From Gracilaria domingensis (lineage: Eukaryota > Rhodophyta > Florideophyceae > Gracilariales > Gracilariaceae), in assembly GCA_022539475.1 (NCBI GenBank), contig VCMS01000007.1, positions 417,496 through 481,495 of the forward strand: a stretch of DNA of 64,000 nt, in the 5' to 3' direction. The notes beneath the pieces are model-generated. The model saw nothing but the letters and a program-made list of their open reading frames with translations. It did no database searches and was not told where the DNA came from. The stretch's first letter is position 1. Each line of letters begins with the position of its first letter. The position numbers and the translations under genes are program-made. Shown here piece after piece: positions 10,222 to 21,849 of the stretch.

Positions 10222-13200
10222 TTACTTTCCTACCTTCCGAGTCTGTCTTGCTCTCGGGAGCGGAATCCCAGTCGGTTTCTTTCGATTTCCCCGCTCAGTT
10301 CTTCGCTTCGCCTTTCGAGATGCTCTCCTGTTGGTAGCATCCACAAGAATGACGGCTTCAACCGCATCTTCGTCGACCTCTGGGTTGCCAGTACTTCCCT
10401 TCTGACTGGATGCTTCGGATGCCGCAGCTTTGCTCACTTCAACGCTTCTCTCTTCGGGAACGCTGCCTTCTTCGTTGATAGACCTTGTTGCAAGAGAGGA
10501 AGTCGACGACCTTCTGCTTGCCCCGCTTTCCGTTCCACCATAATCTGCCTCTGATTCCTGGTTTTGCGATTCTTGTACCTCCTCGATGATGGCAGAATGG
10601 CCGAAGTCGTCAATTGGCACCTCTGGGGCACCACTGGCTTTCCGCCTTTCAGCCAGGAGTTCAAAATGGTTACGTGTGTATGACAGAGGCACGGGTTTAG
10701 CCCATTGTCTTCTCTTCGGTGCCTTGGCTCGATCCCGATCGCAGAGAATCTCCTGAGACACGACACGATTTTCAACGTTGGATGTTAACTTCTCCTTCAC
10801 ATCCGATGCTGTTTGTGTGACATTTTCTTCCATGGATGTCAGGGCACGAAGAAGGTCATTAACAGATGCGCTTGTGTCGTCAGAAATCTCTTTGTTCACT
10901 GTCTCAGTCTTCTGTCGATTCTTTTCAAGTACGGAATTGCTAGATTCGGCCCGCTGCTGCCTGTGATTGACACACTTCTTGCGGAATTCAGAAATGGATT
11001 GCTCAACCTTGCACAGTTGAGATGTTGACGTCTCTGTGAAATGCTGAAGAGATGCAGAGACTCCGGTAGTATCTTCGAGAATGCTTGTAACAGACTCTGA
11101 TACCGTCTCGGTAGCGGAATGGTGATTCGAGCTTAGGGTTTCAATTTCACCCTCAGCCTTGTGTATCATCAATTTCATGTCTTCCTGCATATCACCAAGT
11201 CGCCTTGTTTGTGTATCATCCATTTCGGACAATGCATTTCTTACAAAGTTGCCGTTGTTGCGGATGTTGCTAGTGATTGTCTCGAATTTCGCTCGACGAT
11301 TCTCAATTCTGTTGCAAGTTTCAGATATGAGTGAGTCAGCTGCTGCAGTCAGCTTTTCGATAAGATTACTCTTGAACGCAGACAAAGCTGTTGCCTCCAT
11401 TTCAAACTCGGTTGCTTGAGAAACTTGGAGTTCTTCAATAGCCTGAGATTGGTTTTCGAGTGATTCAGCCACCTGTGAGCTCAAATTTGCTAAAGCGCCG
11501 GCTTGGTCCTTCGTCAAACGATTAAGTTGAGCAACTTGGGCGGCAGAATGCTTAATGACGCACTGCTTGATATCTGATACGGTAGCTCTGGAGGCGGAGA
11601 TGGCTCTCAAAATCTTTTCGCAAGTCGCATCAAGGACCTTCTTCCTGGCAGCGTAGTCTGCAGAGTGTTTTGAAAGCGCATCTGTTACCAGTGAAGTGTG
11701 ATTCTTACAGTTCTCTTTGAGCTCATCTTCATTTTCTAGGGCGTACGCATCAAACTGGTCATTATTCTCTCTCCATTCAATACTGAGCTTCTGAAGTTCT
11801 TCCTCAATAACCGAAAGCTTGACTTTCAGCTGATTCGTGGCTTGCTCCATGTTTTGCCGCGATTCTCCCATAGATTTGATCTGGCGTTTTGTGTGACCAT
11901 TGACTATGTTCGATATCTCCGCCGTACTGGCGGCAATAGACTGCTTCAGATTCGAAAGGTTGCCTTGGTTCTCAGTTTCAAGAGCAGTCATTACGTCAAG
12001 TCGATCATGCAATGCACCTGCATCGGAAATGCAGGTAGAAAGGTCTTCTTGTAGCTGAGATCCCTGCTGATACAAGCGAGATTCGGTGGCAACATGTGAC
12101 TTGGTTAGAAAGCTGTATTCATCTCTCTGCTGTTCGGTAATCGCCAGTGTTTCTCTTGTTGAAGTAAGCTCGTCGGACGTTTCAGCGAGAGATTGGCGCG
12201 TTTCTCTCAATGATTCCTGATCCCTGCAAAGAGCAAACTGAGTTTGTTCCAACTTCTCCTTCAAATTCTCCATTCTTTGCTCATGCTCTTCGCTTTGAGT
12301 TGCCAGGGCAGTAATTTCTTCCTTCTGCTGTCGGGCCAAAGCTTGCAAACGCTCATACTCCTCAGGAGGCAAGTACACCCCATTCTTCTCCCGCGTTGCA
12401 TCGAGCTCACGTTTCAGGCGAGAAATCTCTTCGGTGTACTCCTTGAGGAGAACGTGCTTGGCAATCATTTGATTGACTGTTGGTCGGTTCTTAATACTCT
12501 TCGCGCGGTACGCATAATCGAGGGTTGATGCTGTTTCTTCTATGCTGGATGATCCAGGTGTGACTGTTGCAATGACACACGTCTTATTGCGACCTCCTAA
12601 TGATTCTTGCAAGAGCCTCGTGAGTTTGGAATCTCGATAAGGAATATGAGGATGGCGATCAACGAGTGCGGTGATAACGCGACCCAGAGTGAGAAGACTT
12701 TGGTTAATATTACCGGCTTCTCTGGCTCTTCCCTTCACAGCTCCGCTTCTTCCAATATTTTCCGAGCCCGCCAGATCCACAAGATTTAGCTTGCCAACTT
12801 TGAGAAGATCTGCACCTTCAGGGGTAGATTGCTTGATATGAATCGTGATGGAAAAGATCGAATGGGAACGGGAAGAGTACTTGTTCATTAACGTCTCAGC
12901 AGTCTTTCGCTTCATTGCTGATCGGTCCAACACAGCAAAGATCTCATTTTCACTGCGAACGACAACATCCTCAAGACCTTGTACAAATGTTCCTTTCTGT
13001 GGATCTTCGTAGACACGCAGCGAATCAGCAACTGAGTCATGTTCTGGACCGAGGAGATCAGTAAGCTGCTCATTGTACAATTCTAAATGACTCACTCGAA
13101 CTGAGTGCTCATCCGTCAGACTCCGCAGATGATCGAAGATCTGCTTCACTGCTCGTGGGATTATACCAGCATTCTCTGCTAGACGTCGCTCCGCCACTTC

Positions 13201-13617
13201 CGTCATGTCGGCATCCCGGCGCCCTTCCATAGTATGTGTCTTTCCTGTTCCGGTTTGTCCGTAGGCGAAGACAGTGCAGTTGTACCCTTCGAGGACCTCG
13301 TCGACAATGGGTTCCACGACACCCTCATATACTTCGGCCTGAGAGGCAGATATACCATAGACATGATCGTACGTATACGTTTTCTTTCCTGACGCATTAC
13401 CTGGCATCGCTGTTCCCTTTCGCTGCATTGTAGGCGCAGTAAGAACCACCTCCTTTCGGAGGGAGTCGACCGCCAGGACCGAACGCTCTCCATGATTCTT
13501 TTCTCTTTCGTTCAAGGGACGGCAGCGCACAGCAACTTGAACATTAACAGAACGAGCAGGTTGGGCGCCGCGCTGACCCTGGCGGACGTAGCCGCCAGGA
13601 GAAAGGGTTGATGACAT
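10222..13617 (-). CDS. Kinesin-5 (BimC/Eg5 type) mitotic motor
   Basis: Single-exon frame of 1131 residues. The motor domain occupies about residues 24-385, with the P-loop GQTGTGKT at 120-127, the switch I motif SSRSH, the switch II motif DLAGSE and the start RPLNEREK. A long coiled-coil stalk follows (about 390-950). A basic BimC-box-like block (PKRRQWAKPVPLSY..NHFELL, about 963-995) precedes a Ser-rich and then Arg/Lys-rich tail. Kinesin-5 proteins are plus-end motors that form bipolar tetramers and slide antiparallel spindle microtubules; the N-terminal motor plus BimC-like box is the hallmark. The Cdk-site Thr-Pro of the classical box is not obvious here. Length and order match the family. 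The start is the first ATG of the frame, shortly before the motor, as in relatives. Confidence 0.95.
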   Translation of the reverse strand: MSSTLSPGGYVRQGQRGAQPARSVNVQVAVRCRPLNEREKNHGERSVLAVDSLRKEVVLTAPTMQRKGTAMPGNASGKKTYTYDHVYGISASQAEVYEGVVEPIVDEVLEGYNCTVFAYGQTGTGKTHTMEGRRDADMTEVAERRLAENAGIIPRAVKQIFDHLRSLTDEHSVRVSHLELYNEQLTDLLGPEHDSVADSLRVYEDPQKGTFVQGLEDVVVRSENEIFAVLDRSAMKRKTAETLMNKYSSRSHSIFSITIHIKQSTPEGADLLKVGKLNLVDLAGSENIGRSGAVKGRAREAGNINQSLLTLGRVITALVDRHPHIPYRDSKLTRLLQESLGGRNKTCVIATVTPGSSSIEETASTLDYAYRAKSIKNRPTVNQMIAKHVLLKEYTEEISRLKRELDATREKNGVYLPPEEYERLQALARQQKEEITALATQSEEHEQRMENLKEKLEQTQFALCRDQESLRETRQSLAETSDELTSTRETLAITEQQRDEYSFLTKSHVATESRLYQQGSQLQEDLSTCISDAGALHDRLDVMTALETENQGNLSNLKQSIAASTAEISNIVNGHTKRQIKSMGESRQNMEQATNQLKVKLSVIEEELQKLSIEWRENNDQFDAYALENEDELKENCKNHTSLVTDALSKHSADYAARKKVLDATCEKILRAISASRATVSDIKQCVIKHSAAQVAQLNRLTKDQAGALANLSSQVAESLENQSQAIEELQVSQATEFEMEATALSAFKSNLIEKLTAAADSLISETCNRIENRRAKFETITSNIRNNGNFVRNALSEMDDTQTRRLGDMQEDMKLMIHKAEGEIETLSSNHHSATETVSESVTSILEDTTGVSASLQHFTETSTSQLCKVEQSISEFRKKCVNHRQQRAESSNSVLEKNRQKTETVNKEISDDTSASVNDLLRALTSMEENVTQTASDVKEKLTSNVENRVVSQEILCDRDRAKAPKRRQWAKPVPLSYTRNHFELLAERRKASGAPEVPIDDFGHSAIIEEVQESQNQESEADYGGTESGASRRSSTSSLATRSINEEGSVPEERSVEVSKAAASEASSQKGSTGNPEVDEDAVEAVILVDATNRRASRKAKRRTERGNRKKPTGIPLPRARQTRKVGK

Positions 13618-14210
13618 AAAGGAGCCGGAAACCCCAGGCCGTGCGCTGGGAGCAGTTGAGAGTCGTCACGGAAGAGCGGGACAGGCTGAAGTTTGGCGAG
13701 TAGGAGTATAAGTTATGCCGGAACTGGAAGAGAAACTATCTGGCATGGCACCAAGCTTGGAAGCAACTCTTTACTTGAAACGTCCACATGCATCCGAAGC
13801 CCTGAGCATTCGTTCCTGTTGCCGCCAAATTTAAATTTTTAAACGGCCAAATCGTCTTTTTGAAACGCGCCGTCCATCTGGCATGGACCCGATGGACTTC
13901 ATGACCCTGCTACCGCACACACCGTCGCGAACGCGCCATCGAAAAGAAAAGAAAATACCTGCATATGCCTGGCCTGGGCAGCATACCGTATGCGGGGGAC
14001 CTCATATCACTAAAGTTACGAAGGTGTGGGAAATTTGCGAGGGTTCAGAGGGCGACGTCCGAAGTTAACAGGTATAAGTCAGAGACGATTCACCCTTTCC
14101 CGCCGCAGTTCACCCAATTCTACTACAAGTCGCAACCCCCCAGTACCACATTCGCAAACTACGATTCATAGTATGCCCAAAACTTTCATCGCCAGCCACG
14201 TCACCTGGAC
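13618..14210. other. Intergenic region between kinesin-5 and PLAA-like genes
   Basis: About 590 bp upstream of kinesin-5 and downstream of the PLAA-like gene. No gene, repeat or clear promoter element recognised. Confidence 0.6.
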
Positions 14211-16649
14211 TCAGCGAGCTATGATAGTAGCGATCTCCAGTGCTATTTGCTGAACACGAGGAGAAATTGCGGCCATATCTGCAGCCGCTTTGGCAACCCC
14301 TATCTCAACACCTAGAGCAGCGGACTCGGTATCGTCACAAATCAGTGTTCCAATGGTAATCATCAGCCTGTACACCACCTCTTCGTGCTTTTCACCTTTT
14401 TCAATGACGTCTATCGCACGTTGCATTATTGGGGCTCGTTCCGACGCTGAGGCTTCACTGTCATGCAGCATTATCCCGTAGTTGACCAAAAGAGATGCAA
14501 AAGTCTCTCGAGCTCGCTTGTTTTCGCTCTTCGAAGCATTTGCGGCCGCCTCAAGAATCTTCGAGCTTTCGGACTTGGCCACAGCACCGGCCACTCGGTT
14601 TCCAAACATATTGCACAAAAACCTACATCCCATGATGTATACCGCAGCGTTAGCTTGCGCAGAAGACAAATGCCCCAGCACATCAGAAAGGGCCATTCCA
14701 TTCCGATTTCCAAAGAAATACGATGCCCCTGAAGGTAGAGAAATAGCAATTCTTGCCACGTCTAAAACTGGGAAGCTGTGGGTCGTAGGCCACTTTAACA
14801 GTTTCTCTACCACCGCGCAGTCTGCGTCATCCAATACCACCACATCTTTCCTGGACTTCAATTTCGGTATTAAAGATGAACCAAACACTGTTGCTTCCTC
14901 CTGATTGAGGGACAGTCCTGTTCCAGCCTTCGCGAACTCCGTATTGAAAACGCTTAGCTTTTGCTGAATCTTTTCTACTTGATCGATATTCTTGTATAAT
15001 ACCACTCCACTCTTATGAGGAATCAACTTTCGAGGTGGAGGTAGCTTGTTAACGTTATTGTCCTCCATGCTTGATCCTCCCCCAGGCACGTAACGAGAAC
15101 CGCCCGTGAAAGGATCACTTGCCTGAGAAGATGTGCCTCGAGTACTAGAAGGCACATATCTCGATCCTCCCGTAAATGGATCGCTGCCAACGGCAGATGA
15201 TGTCGCTCCGCCACCAGGAACGTACCTCGATTTTCCAGTGAAGGGATCAGAAGCTTGTGAACCTGCAGATTGAAGAGCTTCTGGGGGAACTTGTTTTTCG
15301 ATGAAGTGTGCTATTTGATCCAAGAACTCCTGGCTAAGTTCGTTATCATCGATAAATCTCTGTGCAGCAAGATAGGGATTTTCCCCCTTGTTGTAACCCA
15401 ACTTCTCCTTCTTTCCCCCTTCACCTATCTCGACTTCAAAAACGAAGTCATACTTTTTGCCTTTGACTTCGCCACTGCTTTTCGTCCCACCGGGTTCATC
15501 CACGACATCACCGACCTTTGACCATTTCTTTTCAGCAACGGACCACATGTAAACTTCCGCACCACCATTTGCAGTCTTGACAATCTTATTCTCTCCGTCC
15601 TTCTTCCCAGGTACCGCAAGGGCAGATTCCGCGGATGGAAGTTTGTTTATATCAACTCCTCCAATAACCTTCGTATTGATTTGTCGTTCTGCGACTGACT
15701 TTTCAAACGTGGCAAGAACGTCTTGATCGGCGGCTTTCGTTTCATTAGTTGTAAACACACGTGCTACCCCGTCACTACAAGCTGAAACAATATCCCCATT
15801 GGGGCAAAAGCAAACAGACCAAACAGTGCCAGGGTGCATAATAGTTTGAGTAGGAACAATTTCATGCAAAGAGCTCTCATTGCATTCCAAGACCCGCACA
15901 GCGTTGTCCTCTCCTCCCGTTACAAACTTCCACTTTCCATTGTCATCACCAAAGGTATCGACAGAGTAGCAATAGCTTCCATTATGCAGATCGGAAATCT
16001 TCTTTAATGGGAGATAAGAATCCTTCGCCTCTCGCCAGTACACAAGTGCGGAATCATTGGCAACAGTTACAAAACCAGCGTTTGGACCTCTTACGACATC
16101 TCTGATGACATCTGAATGAGCTTCTTGCAACGCAATACCTGTTTCGCTCTTCGTTCGACCCGGCCATAACCTGACCTTCTTATCGGCGCCAACCGAGACA
16201 AAGGTGCCGCGAGCTGTTTCAGTGGCTGCCCAGACAGCGGCCTCATGACCTCGCAACACTCGCAGACACTCGCCAGTATCAGTGCTCCATACACGGGCTG
16301 TCATATCCCACGACCCAGAAAGGACGGTGTTCCCATCTGCCACAGCTGCAACTGAACAAACAGATGCAGTGTGTCCCTGCAAAACATGAACACATTCTCC
16401 CCTTTCAACGTTCCATACTCGCAATGTCTTGTCTCCAGATGCGCTTACCAGACGGCTCGTACCAACAAACGCAAGCGCGTTTACAAAATGGGTGTGTCCT
16501 TTGAGGATATTCTGGGGTTCTTGCTGCGTCACGTTCCAAATCACGACGGAGTTATCTCTGCTCGCAGTGGCAATCAAACCAGCAGAAGATACAGCCACAC
16601 CCCTGACATCCGAGCTATGAATGCGTAACTCTGCCCTGAGCTTGTACAT
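14211..16649 (-). CDS. PLAA: PLAA/Doa1/Ufd3-type Cdc48 cofactor (WD40-PFU-PUL)
   Basis: Single-exon frame of 812 residues. The N-terminal third is a seven-bladed WD40 propeller (blades such as GDKTLRVWNVERGECVHVLQ). A PFU ubiquitin-binding domain follows (about 345-450, including YNKGENPYLAAQRFIDDNEL). Three copies of DPFTGxSRYVP lie in a linker, and a C-terminal PUL armadillo-like domain covers about 540-812. This domain order is diagnostic of PLAA (human), Doa1 (yeast) and Lub1 (fission yeast). These proteins bind ubiquitin through the propeller and PFU and bind Cdc48/p97 through PUL, acting in ubiquitin homeostasis, ribophagy and organelle quality control. The start Met lies directly before the first blade, as in relatives. 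Confidence 0.95.
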   Translation of the reverse strand: MYKLRAELRIHSSDVRGVAVSSAGLIATASRDNSVVIWNVTQQEPQNILKGHTHFVNALAFVGTSRLVSASGDKTLRVWNVERGECVHVLQGHTASVCSVAAVADGNTVLSGSWDMTARVWSTDTGECLRVLRGHEAAVWAATETARGTFVSVGADKKVRLWPGRTKSETGIALQEAHSDVIRDVVRGPNAGFVTVANDSALVYWREAKDSYLPLKKISDLHNGSYCYSVDTFGDDNGKWKFVTGGEDNAVRVLECNESSLHEIVPTQTIMHPGTVWSVCFCPNGDIVSACSDGVARVFTTNETKAADQDVLATFEKSVAERQINTKVIGGVDINKLPSAESALAVPGKKDGENKIVKTANGGAEVYMWSVAEKKWSKVGDVVDEPGGTKSSGEVKGKKYDFVFEVEIGEGGKKEKLGYNKGENPYLAAQRFIDDNELSQEFLDQIAHFIEKQVPPEALQSAGSQASDPFTGKSRYVPGGGATSSAVGSDPFTGGSRYVPSSTRGTSSQASDPFTGGSRYVPGGGSSMEDNNVNKLPPPRKLIPHKSGVVLYKNIDQVEKIQQKLSVFNTEFAKAGTGLSLNQEEATVFGSSLIPKLKSRKDVVVLDDADCAVVEKLLKWPTTHSFPVLDVARIAISLPSGASYFFGNRNGMALSDVLGHLSSAQANAAVYIMGCRFLCNMFGNRVAGAVAKSESSKILEAAANASKSENKRARETFASLLVNYGIMLHDSEASASERAPIMQRAIDVIEKGEKHEEVVYRLMITIGTLICDDTESAALGVEIGVAKAAADMAAISPRVQQIALEIATIIAR

Positions 16650-19600
16650 GATAACAGGTTGTTGATGCAGTTAGATTCAGAAGACTTCATATACAGTAGC
16701 AGAACATTTGCTGCAGAATCACCTAGTTTGACAGTTGAGTTAGAATTGGAGCTGGAAAGGAAACGATGTGGGCGATCAGAGCGAGAATGGATCGCAACGG
16801 GCGATAGAGGATTGTGAAGAGGACTGTGCATACAACGAATGGGATGCGCCCCTGGATCATTCCTTTCCAACAAAAACAGCAGCATGCACAGGTCCATTAT
16901 GCAATACCATTTGCAATTCTTAAAATCGGTTTGTAATTCGACAATTTTGACGACGTGCAGCTTACCGAGCTGCACGCCTCTGGCCCAGAGGCTCTGGGTG
17001 TGATCACCTGAAATTGAATTCAAGTGCATCATGCGCATGTGTGTCGAAATGGAAACGTTGTCTGCAAGATAAAGCTTATTGGATGACATCCTTCACAGCT
17101 ATGTATCTGCATGTAGCAGATAACTTAGCCGTGATGACTACCTTCGTAGCTCGCATCAACGCTGAAGCTTAAGCCCTCGTATGGGAGTTTACGATGACCT
17201 CCCTCTTGAACCAAAGAAACTCAATAGCCGTGCTATCACAATGGGCTCTTATATGTAGTGCGAAGAAACACGAGGGCTCTAAGACCTTTATGTATGACTC
17301 GTATTGACCTTTATTGCTCTCTCAATCTCAAATGGACAAAGAAGAACATCATGTTCCAATCTAAAGCTTTAAGCAGGAAAGGGCAATTGACTCCTAAAGC
17401 CGGCTCTCACAAGAGCTCTACTGTTGAACAGATCTACTGAGAGTGGGGAGCTACTTCGAAGTTTCGTGTTTATTCCATGCAAAACAATCCACTCGTGGAA
17501 ATTTAACGAAGCGAACCACACTGAATCCTTTCTCTGATTTGGTCCGGATCTTCTGCGGCCACATATTGTCTGCATACCAAAAACCCAAGCCCGCAAAGGC
17601 TTACCTTCTTGGCTGGACGCCCACGTGAAGTCAAATCATCAGTGCAGTACCTGATAAGACATAACTCACAGAACTTCTCGGCCTTTTTAAAGAGAAAGAA
17701 CCTCCTCTGAGGCTCTACTGTAGTTCAGGAATAAGAAACTACTGTCCTAAAAAAAGAAGAAGAAAGGCTTATCTCCAGCCATTTGAGAATGCCGGTGATG
17801 AAAAACTTTTTCGTATTCATCCAGAATGTCTTGTAAAGAGTTCCTCGACTGTTGAAAATCCACAGGATGTTTGGAAATGACTTCTACTCAAGCTCAACTG
17901 TAAAGGCAACTTCAATATCTTTTGTCACACAAAAGTGGAAGGCGATTTTTTCGTATTGGAGAAAGCTAGCAGTGCACGTAGTCTAATTTTGAACTAACCC
18001 CGAAGAACAGAGGTCAAGAGCCAGTGCAAGAACTCTTATGAATCTCTTGTCTCTCGAAAGGAATACCTGGTAGTTTAAACCGATAACAATGCTATTATGA
18101 GTATTCTCATGAGTTTTAACTCAATAATGCAGCAAACTAATAAAGTTTCAGTACGTGGTCCTAACCCAGCGCCGAGACACTTTGGGTGCATGAAAATGGC
18201 ACTTGTTGCGCTTCCACCATACGATCTAAACGAAAAATGAATATATTGATCGGAGTAGAAGAATCCTCTACTTTATAAACCGTTGCGTGTGAATAAGGAT
18301 CACAAGTGCAAGTGTGACGAAAAGTACATACCTGTACGTGTCTTCATGCCGTATTTGATCACTTTGAAGTGAATTAGATTCTCTACCGGGTACTGATTGT
18401 AGAGCTAGAAAAATTGTTTCTTCAATTCATCACATTTAGCATATTCGTGTACAACAAACAACACAGGGCACCAAAGAAAGCGGAGTTACGTAAGCTTTTC
18501 GTCTCAAAAGGATAACCTTTCAATTTTCAAGATTTCTTAAAGTTCTGGTTTGCATCGTCTTTACATCTAGTTACTAGCGTACATGACTCGAGGGCGTTTG
18601 TGACACTGTATGTACTGCCTGTCCGCCATAACAATGTCCACAAGTGAAACAGAACCAGCAAATAAATAGTTGGAGAGTAACCTCCCACAAATATATAAGA
18701 AGTCGTCACACAAGCTCTCGCGATAAACATAGACATTCAATAATATCTTGCACAGAGTTTGTAGACCTGAGGATTGAAAAAGCTCATAATACTATGCATA
18801 TTATCTCAGCTGCTTAACCGCGACTTACAGAAGTTATATGTTTTCTAATGTTTCATTTTATGCAAGCTACACAAGCTGGTACTTGTATCGCACCAGTCAC
18901 CGCATAGAAAACTGGGGCCATGGAAGATGAATCCTTCTCCTTCTACCTCTGATCATCGAAACAGCGACAATTGGCCTCCGTTCAACGGTGATAGACGCGG
19001 GCCGTTTTATTCTCGGAGAAATGCCTGTTGAGTCAACATGTTCACTGATAGGGCATTTGTATGGCCCATGACACTCCACCAGTGTCATGGGCCATATCAT
19101 GATGATAGTCCTGTGTAAGGGCCAGCATACCTTGGAAGGGGCAACCATCCTTTAATGCAAAGCATTTTGAACTTGGATCCCCGACCCGGTCAGTGCAAAT
19201 ATTTTTGTTGTTGAACGCTGACTGCAGTCCAGAAGACCCATTGTGAGGGTTGTACCTAGAATATCGATGCCAACCCATCCTTTTTCAGTATAGGCAACGC
19301 TGCTACTCTGGCGATGAAAACAATATAAAGGAGAGTATTCTTAGTAGATTCTAAGTCTCAAAGGCTTGAGAAAATATAAGGATACATGCAGATACGATCC
19401 GATATATGTTTGTGAAAATAGGAAGTGCTTGTCTCAAAGCTGTGGACACCCTGATCTTGCGTGTAGACAAGAAAGTACGCTTCCACTTCTGACCCATTAA
19501 ACGACAAGTAATGGAAATCTCGATAGTCTTAATGAAGAAGTCTTGAGACTGGAAAACGGCGCTCAGCCCCTTGAATGTCATAGAGTCCTGCAAGACACAA

Positions 19601-20835
19601 AATGCATATGTGTGGGGACATTATGTCCATACGAAACGCCTACATCTCAGGGAACACATGAGACCGTAGCCCTATCAAAAACTACGATTACACGTCTGCG
19701 TCAACGTGCAGTCAGCGTGGAACTCGTTCAGGGATGAGAACGCCCCCACGATGAACAATTACGTTTCAGCCAGAACTTTCAGAATGCTGGAGCACATGAG
19801 CGTGTTCCTGATCATCGCTACGTGGCATTGCAAACGTCTGGTAACGGAGTCTCGATATCACCGGCAGAACCGATAAGCCTTGAGAACGGTTGAGAAATGG
19901 CCATCATGCTAGTGAGACACGCGCCTCAATACGCTTGGAGGGGGAGGGGAGAGGGAGGGGTGAACGTACCCCACTCTCACACTGCGAGCAAGAACGCAGT
20001 GACAGTGATGATTGTACAAAGGCATCTTTGGGGTTAATTCTAGCACCGGATCCAAGCCACCAAACGATACTAACTGTTATGAGCACGGTAAACGCGGCTC
20101 TAACACCACTACGAAGCCTAGGTTTCAAATGGAGCGAGTAAGTAAAATCCGTTACTACGAGACGGTGCTCTGTAGCTCGATTATGGCACTGCCACAGCGC
20201 AGAATTGATCAATCAACCGAAACAGGCGTTGTCCATTGGCTGCAACAACAATGCCGAACAAACAAACTGTCGAACAAACTGCTCGACAACTTGCTTACGA
20301 ATATATACTGCACACCTAAGCATTTACATAGAAAGTATCATTTTAGCCCTTTTAACGATGGATGGAAAGCACTCGGAACAGTTGAACCGGACACGCTTCT
20401 AGCGTATGTCGGCAGTGGCTGATAATTGGGGCTCCTGAGAACGGGCGCAACAGAGATTCCATACAGGTCTGTACAAGCGCGTTGTTAAATGAATGTGGTG
20501 GCTGTTGGGCATTGTGCGAGACTGCGATGAATGACGTTAGGGAAGAGTGTTTGTACACATCCTCAAGAGCAAGTTGAACATTAGAGAAGAAACAAGTAGA
20601 AGAAAAGAAGCGCGTACAATCACGAAAGTAAGAGATACACAGGGAGGAGGGCTATTGAAACTCAAGGGAGTTGCACGAATCGGGCATCGAAGGTGCAGCG
20701 GATGAGTTGGGTTGAAGCAAGTGGTGAGAAGAAGGCACTGATTTAAGAAGTGATGGTTGGTTACGCTTTGAAGTAGGCGACATGAAGCGAAGCGCTACGC
20801 AGTGCAGACGATGTAGCACGTTTGAGAGACTCAAG
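16650..20835. other. Gene-poor interval of 4.2 kb
   Basis: AT-richer than the flanks. Short frames such as 20012-20422 (+) have no domain resemblance and I do not call them genes. A strong 16-bp-arm hairpin lies at 19060-19096. No transposon ORF or LTR seen. Confidence 0.5.
19060..19096. repeat. Perfect 16-bp inverted repeat with 5-bp loop
   Basis: TATGGCCCATGACACT (19060-19075), loop CCACC, then its exact reverse complement (19081-19096). Possibly the core of a very small fold-back element. No target duplication identified. Confidence 0.9.
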
Positions 20836-21543
20836 TTAAAGATCGCAACGGCAAATGGGGCACGAGCGCTTCTGTTTGAGCCATGTGTGTATACAATGCT
20901 TGTGGTAGACGTGGTCACACGAAAGCATTACCAGGGAGGCGCCATATTCAAAACGCTCCAAACAGATATGGCAATCCATAGACATATGTTCCTTTGTAGC
21001 CTCGAAGGTGGCAAGATCATCTAATTCGTCTTTCGAGAGTCCGCATCGTACGTTGCCATCATCCAATTCCAGCAATTCCTCGTACGTAAGCCCGAGCGAG
21101 TCATCATCATCCCTCGCAACAGGCGCACGCCTCCGCGAGATGCGGAAGCCCAAAAAGTCGATGAGGCGCCGTCTACTATGCGGACGATACGGTCTAGTGG
21201 CCAATCGGCGACGCGCCGGAATAGGGGAATGAGCGGGGTCGAACGCCTCCCAGTCCGCGCGTTCGTCAAACATTAACGGCATTCGCTGCGTGCCATAATC
21301 CCAAGCGCGGGTCAACCGAGGCTCTGGGATGTGAGTGTGGACGCGCGAGCGACCACGGGGAAGTAAGCGATGGCGGCGGGGCGCGGGCGGCACGTCGGCG
21401 GCTACTGCGGCGGCGGCGGCGGCGGCGCGACGAAGAAGAGGTGGATGGTGCGGTTGAAAGGGAAGTCGTGGGGGAAGCTCACCGGGCGGCCCCCACTGCC
21501 AATCGTCCGACAGGTCGCTGGGGAAGGACGCCGGTGCCGGCAT
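20836..21543 (-). CDS. RING-H2 zinc finger protein, probable E3 ubiquitin ligase
   Basis: The proposed start at 21543 gives 235 residues. The open frame continues upstream, but that part is a low-complexity Pro/Ser/Arg translation of the pyrimidine-rich leader, so MPAPASFPSD is the more natural start. The C-terminal 45 residues are a canonical RING-H2: CHICLERFEYGASLVMLSCD, then HVYHKHCIHTWL and CPIC, giving the C3H2C3 zinc ligands. It ends four residues after the last Cys pair. The middle is Arg/Pro rich with an Ala run (AAAAAAA) and an acidic patch (ARDDDD) followed by YEELLELDD. No membrane span is seen. Such C-terminal RING-H2 proteins act with E2 enzymes as ubiquitin ligases; the substrate is unknown. 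Confidence 0.8.
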   Translation of the reverse strand: MPAPASFPSDLSDDWQWGPPGELPPRLPFQPHHPPLLRRAAAAAAAVAADVPPAPRRHRLLPRGRSRVHTHIPEPRLTRAWDYGTQRMPLMFDERADWEAFDPAHSPIPARRRLATRPYRPHSRRRLIDFLGFRISRRRAPVARDDDDSLGLTYEELLELDDGNVRCGLSKDELDDLATFEATKEHMSMDCHICLERFEYGASLVMLSCDHVYHKHCIHTWLKQKRSCPICRCDL

Positions 21544-21639
21544 GGGCCTGGAGCGGGGGCGGCGGCCGGGCGCCAGTGCGGAACGAGCGTGCTGCGTGGT
21601 GGGATGGGGAGGAGGCGGGGCGGAGGACAAGAAAGGAGA

Positions 21640-21835
21640 AGAGAGAAGAGAAGGGAGGGGAGGGGAGGGGGGAGGGGGGAGGGGGAGGGGGGGAAGGACG
21701 GAAAAGGGAGAGGGAAACGAAACGCCGCGCGCTGCGTGGAAGGGGGGGGGGGGGGGAGGGAGGGGGGAGGGAGGGGGGAGGGAGGGGGGAGAAGGAGGGG
21801 AGGCAGCGTGGGGGGAAGGGGGGAAGGTGGACGTG
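21640..21835. promoter_or_regulatory. Near-pure purine tract upstream of the RING gene, G-quadruplex potential
   Basis: About 190 bp of GGGAGG/GGGGA runs on the plus strand, including an uninterrupted run of 12 or more G near 21742-21757. For the minus-strand RING gene it is a CT-rich leader or core promoter. Many G runs of three or more at short spacing would support G-quadruplex or triplex formation; that is inferred. Confidence 0.6.
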
Positions 21836-21849
21836 AAGCAAAGGCGTCG

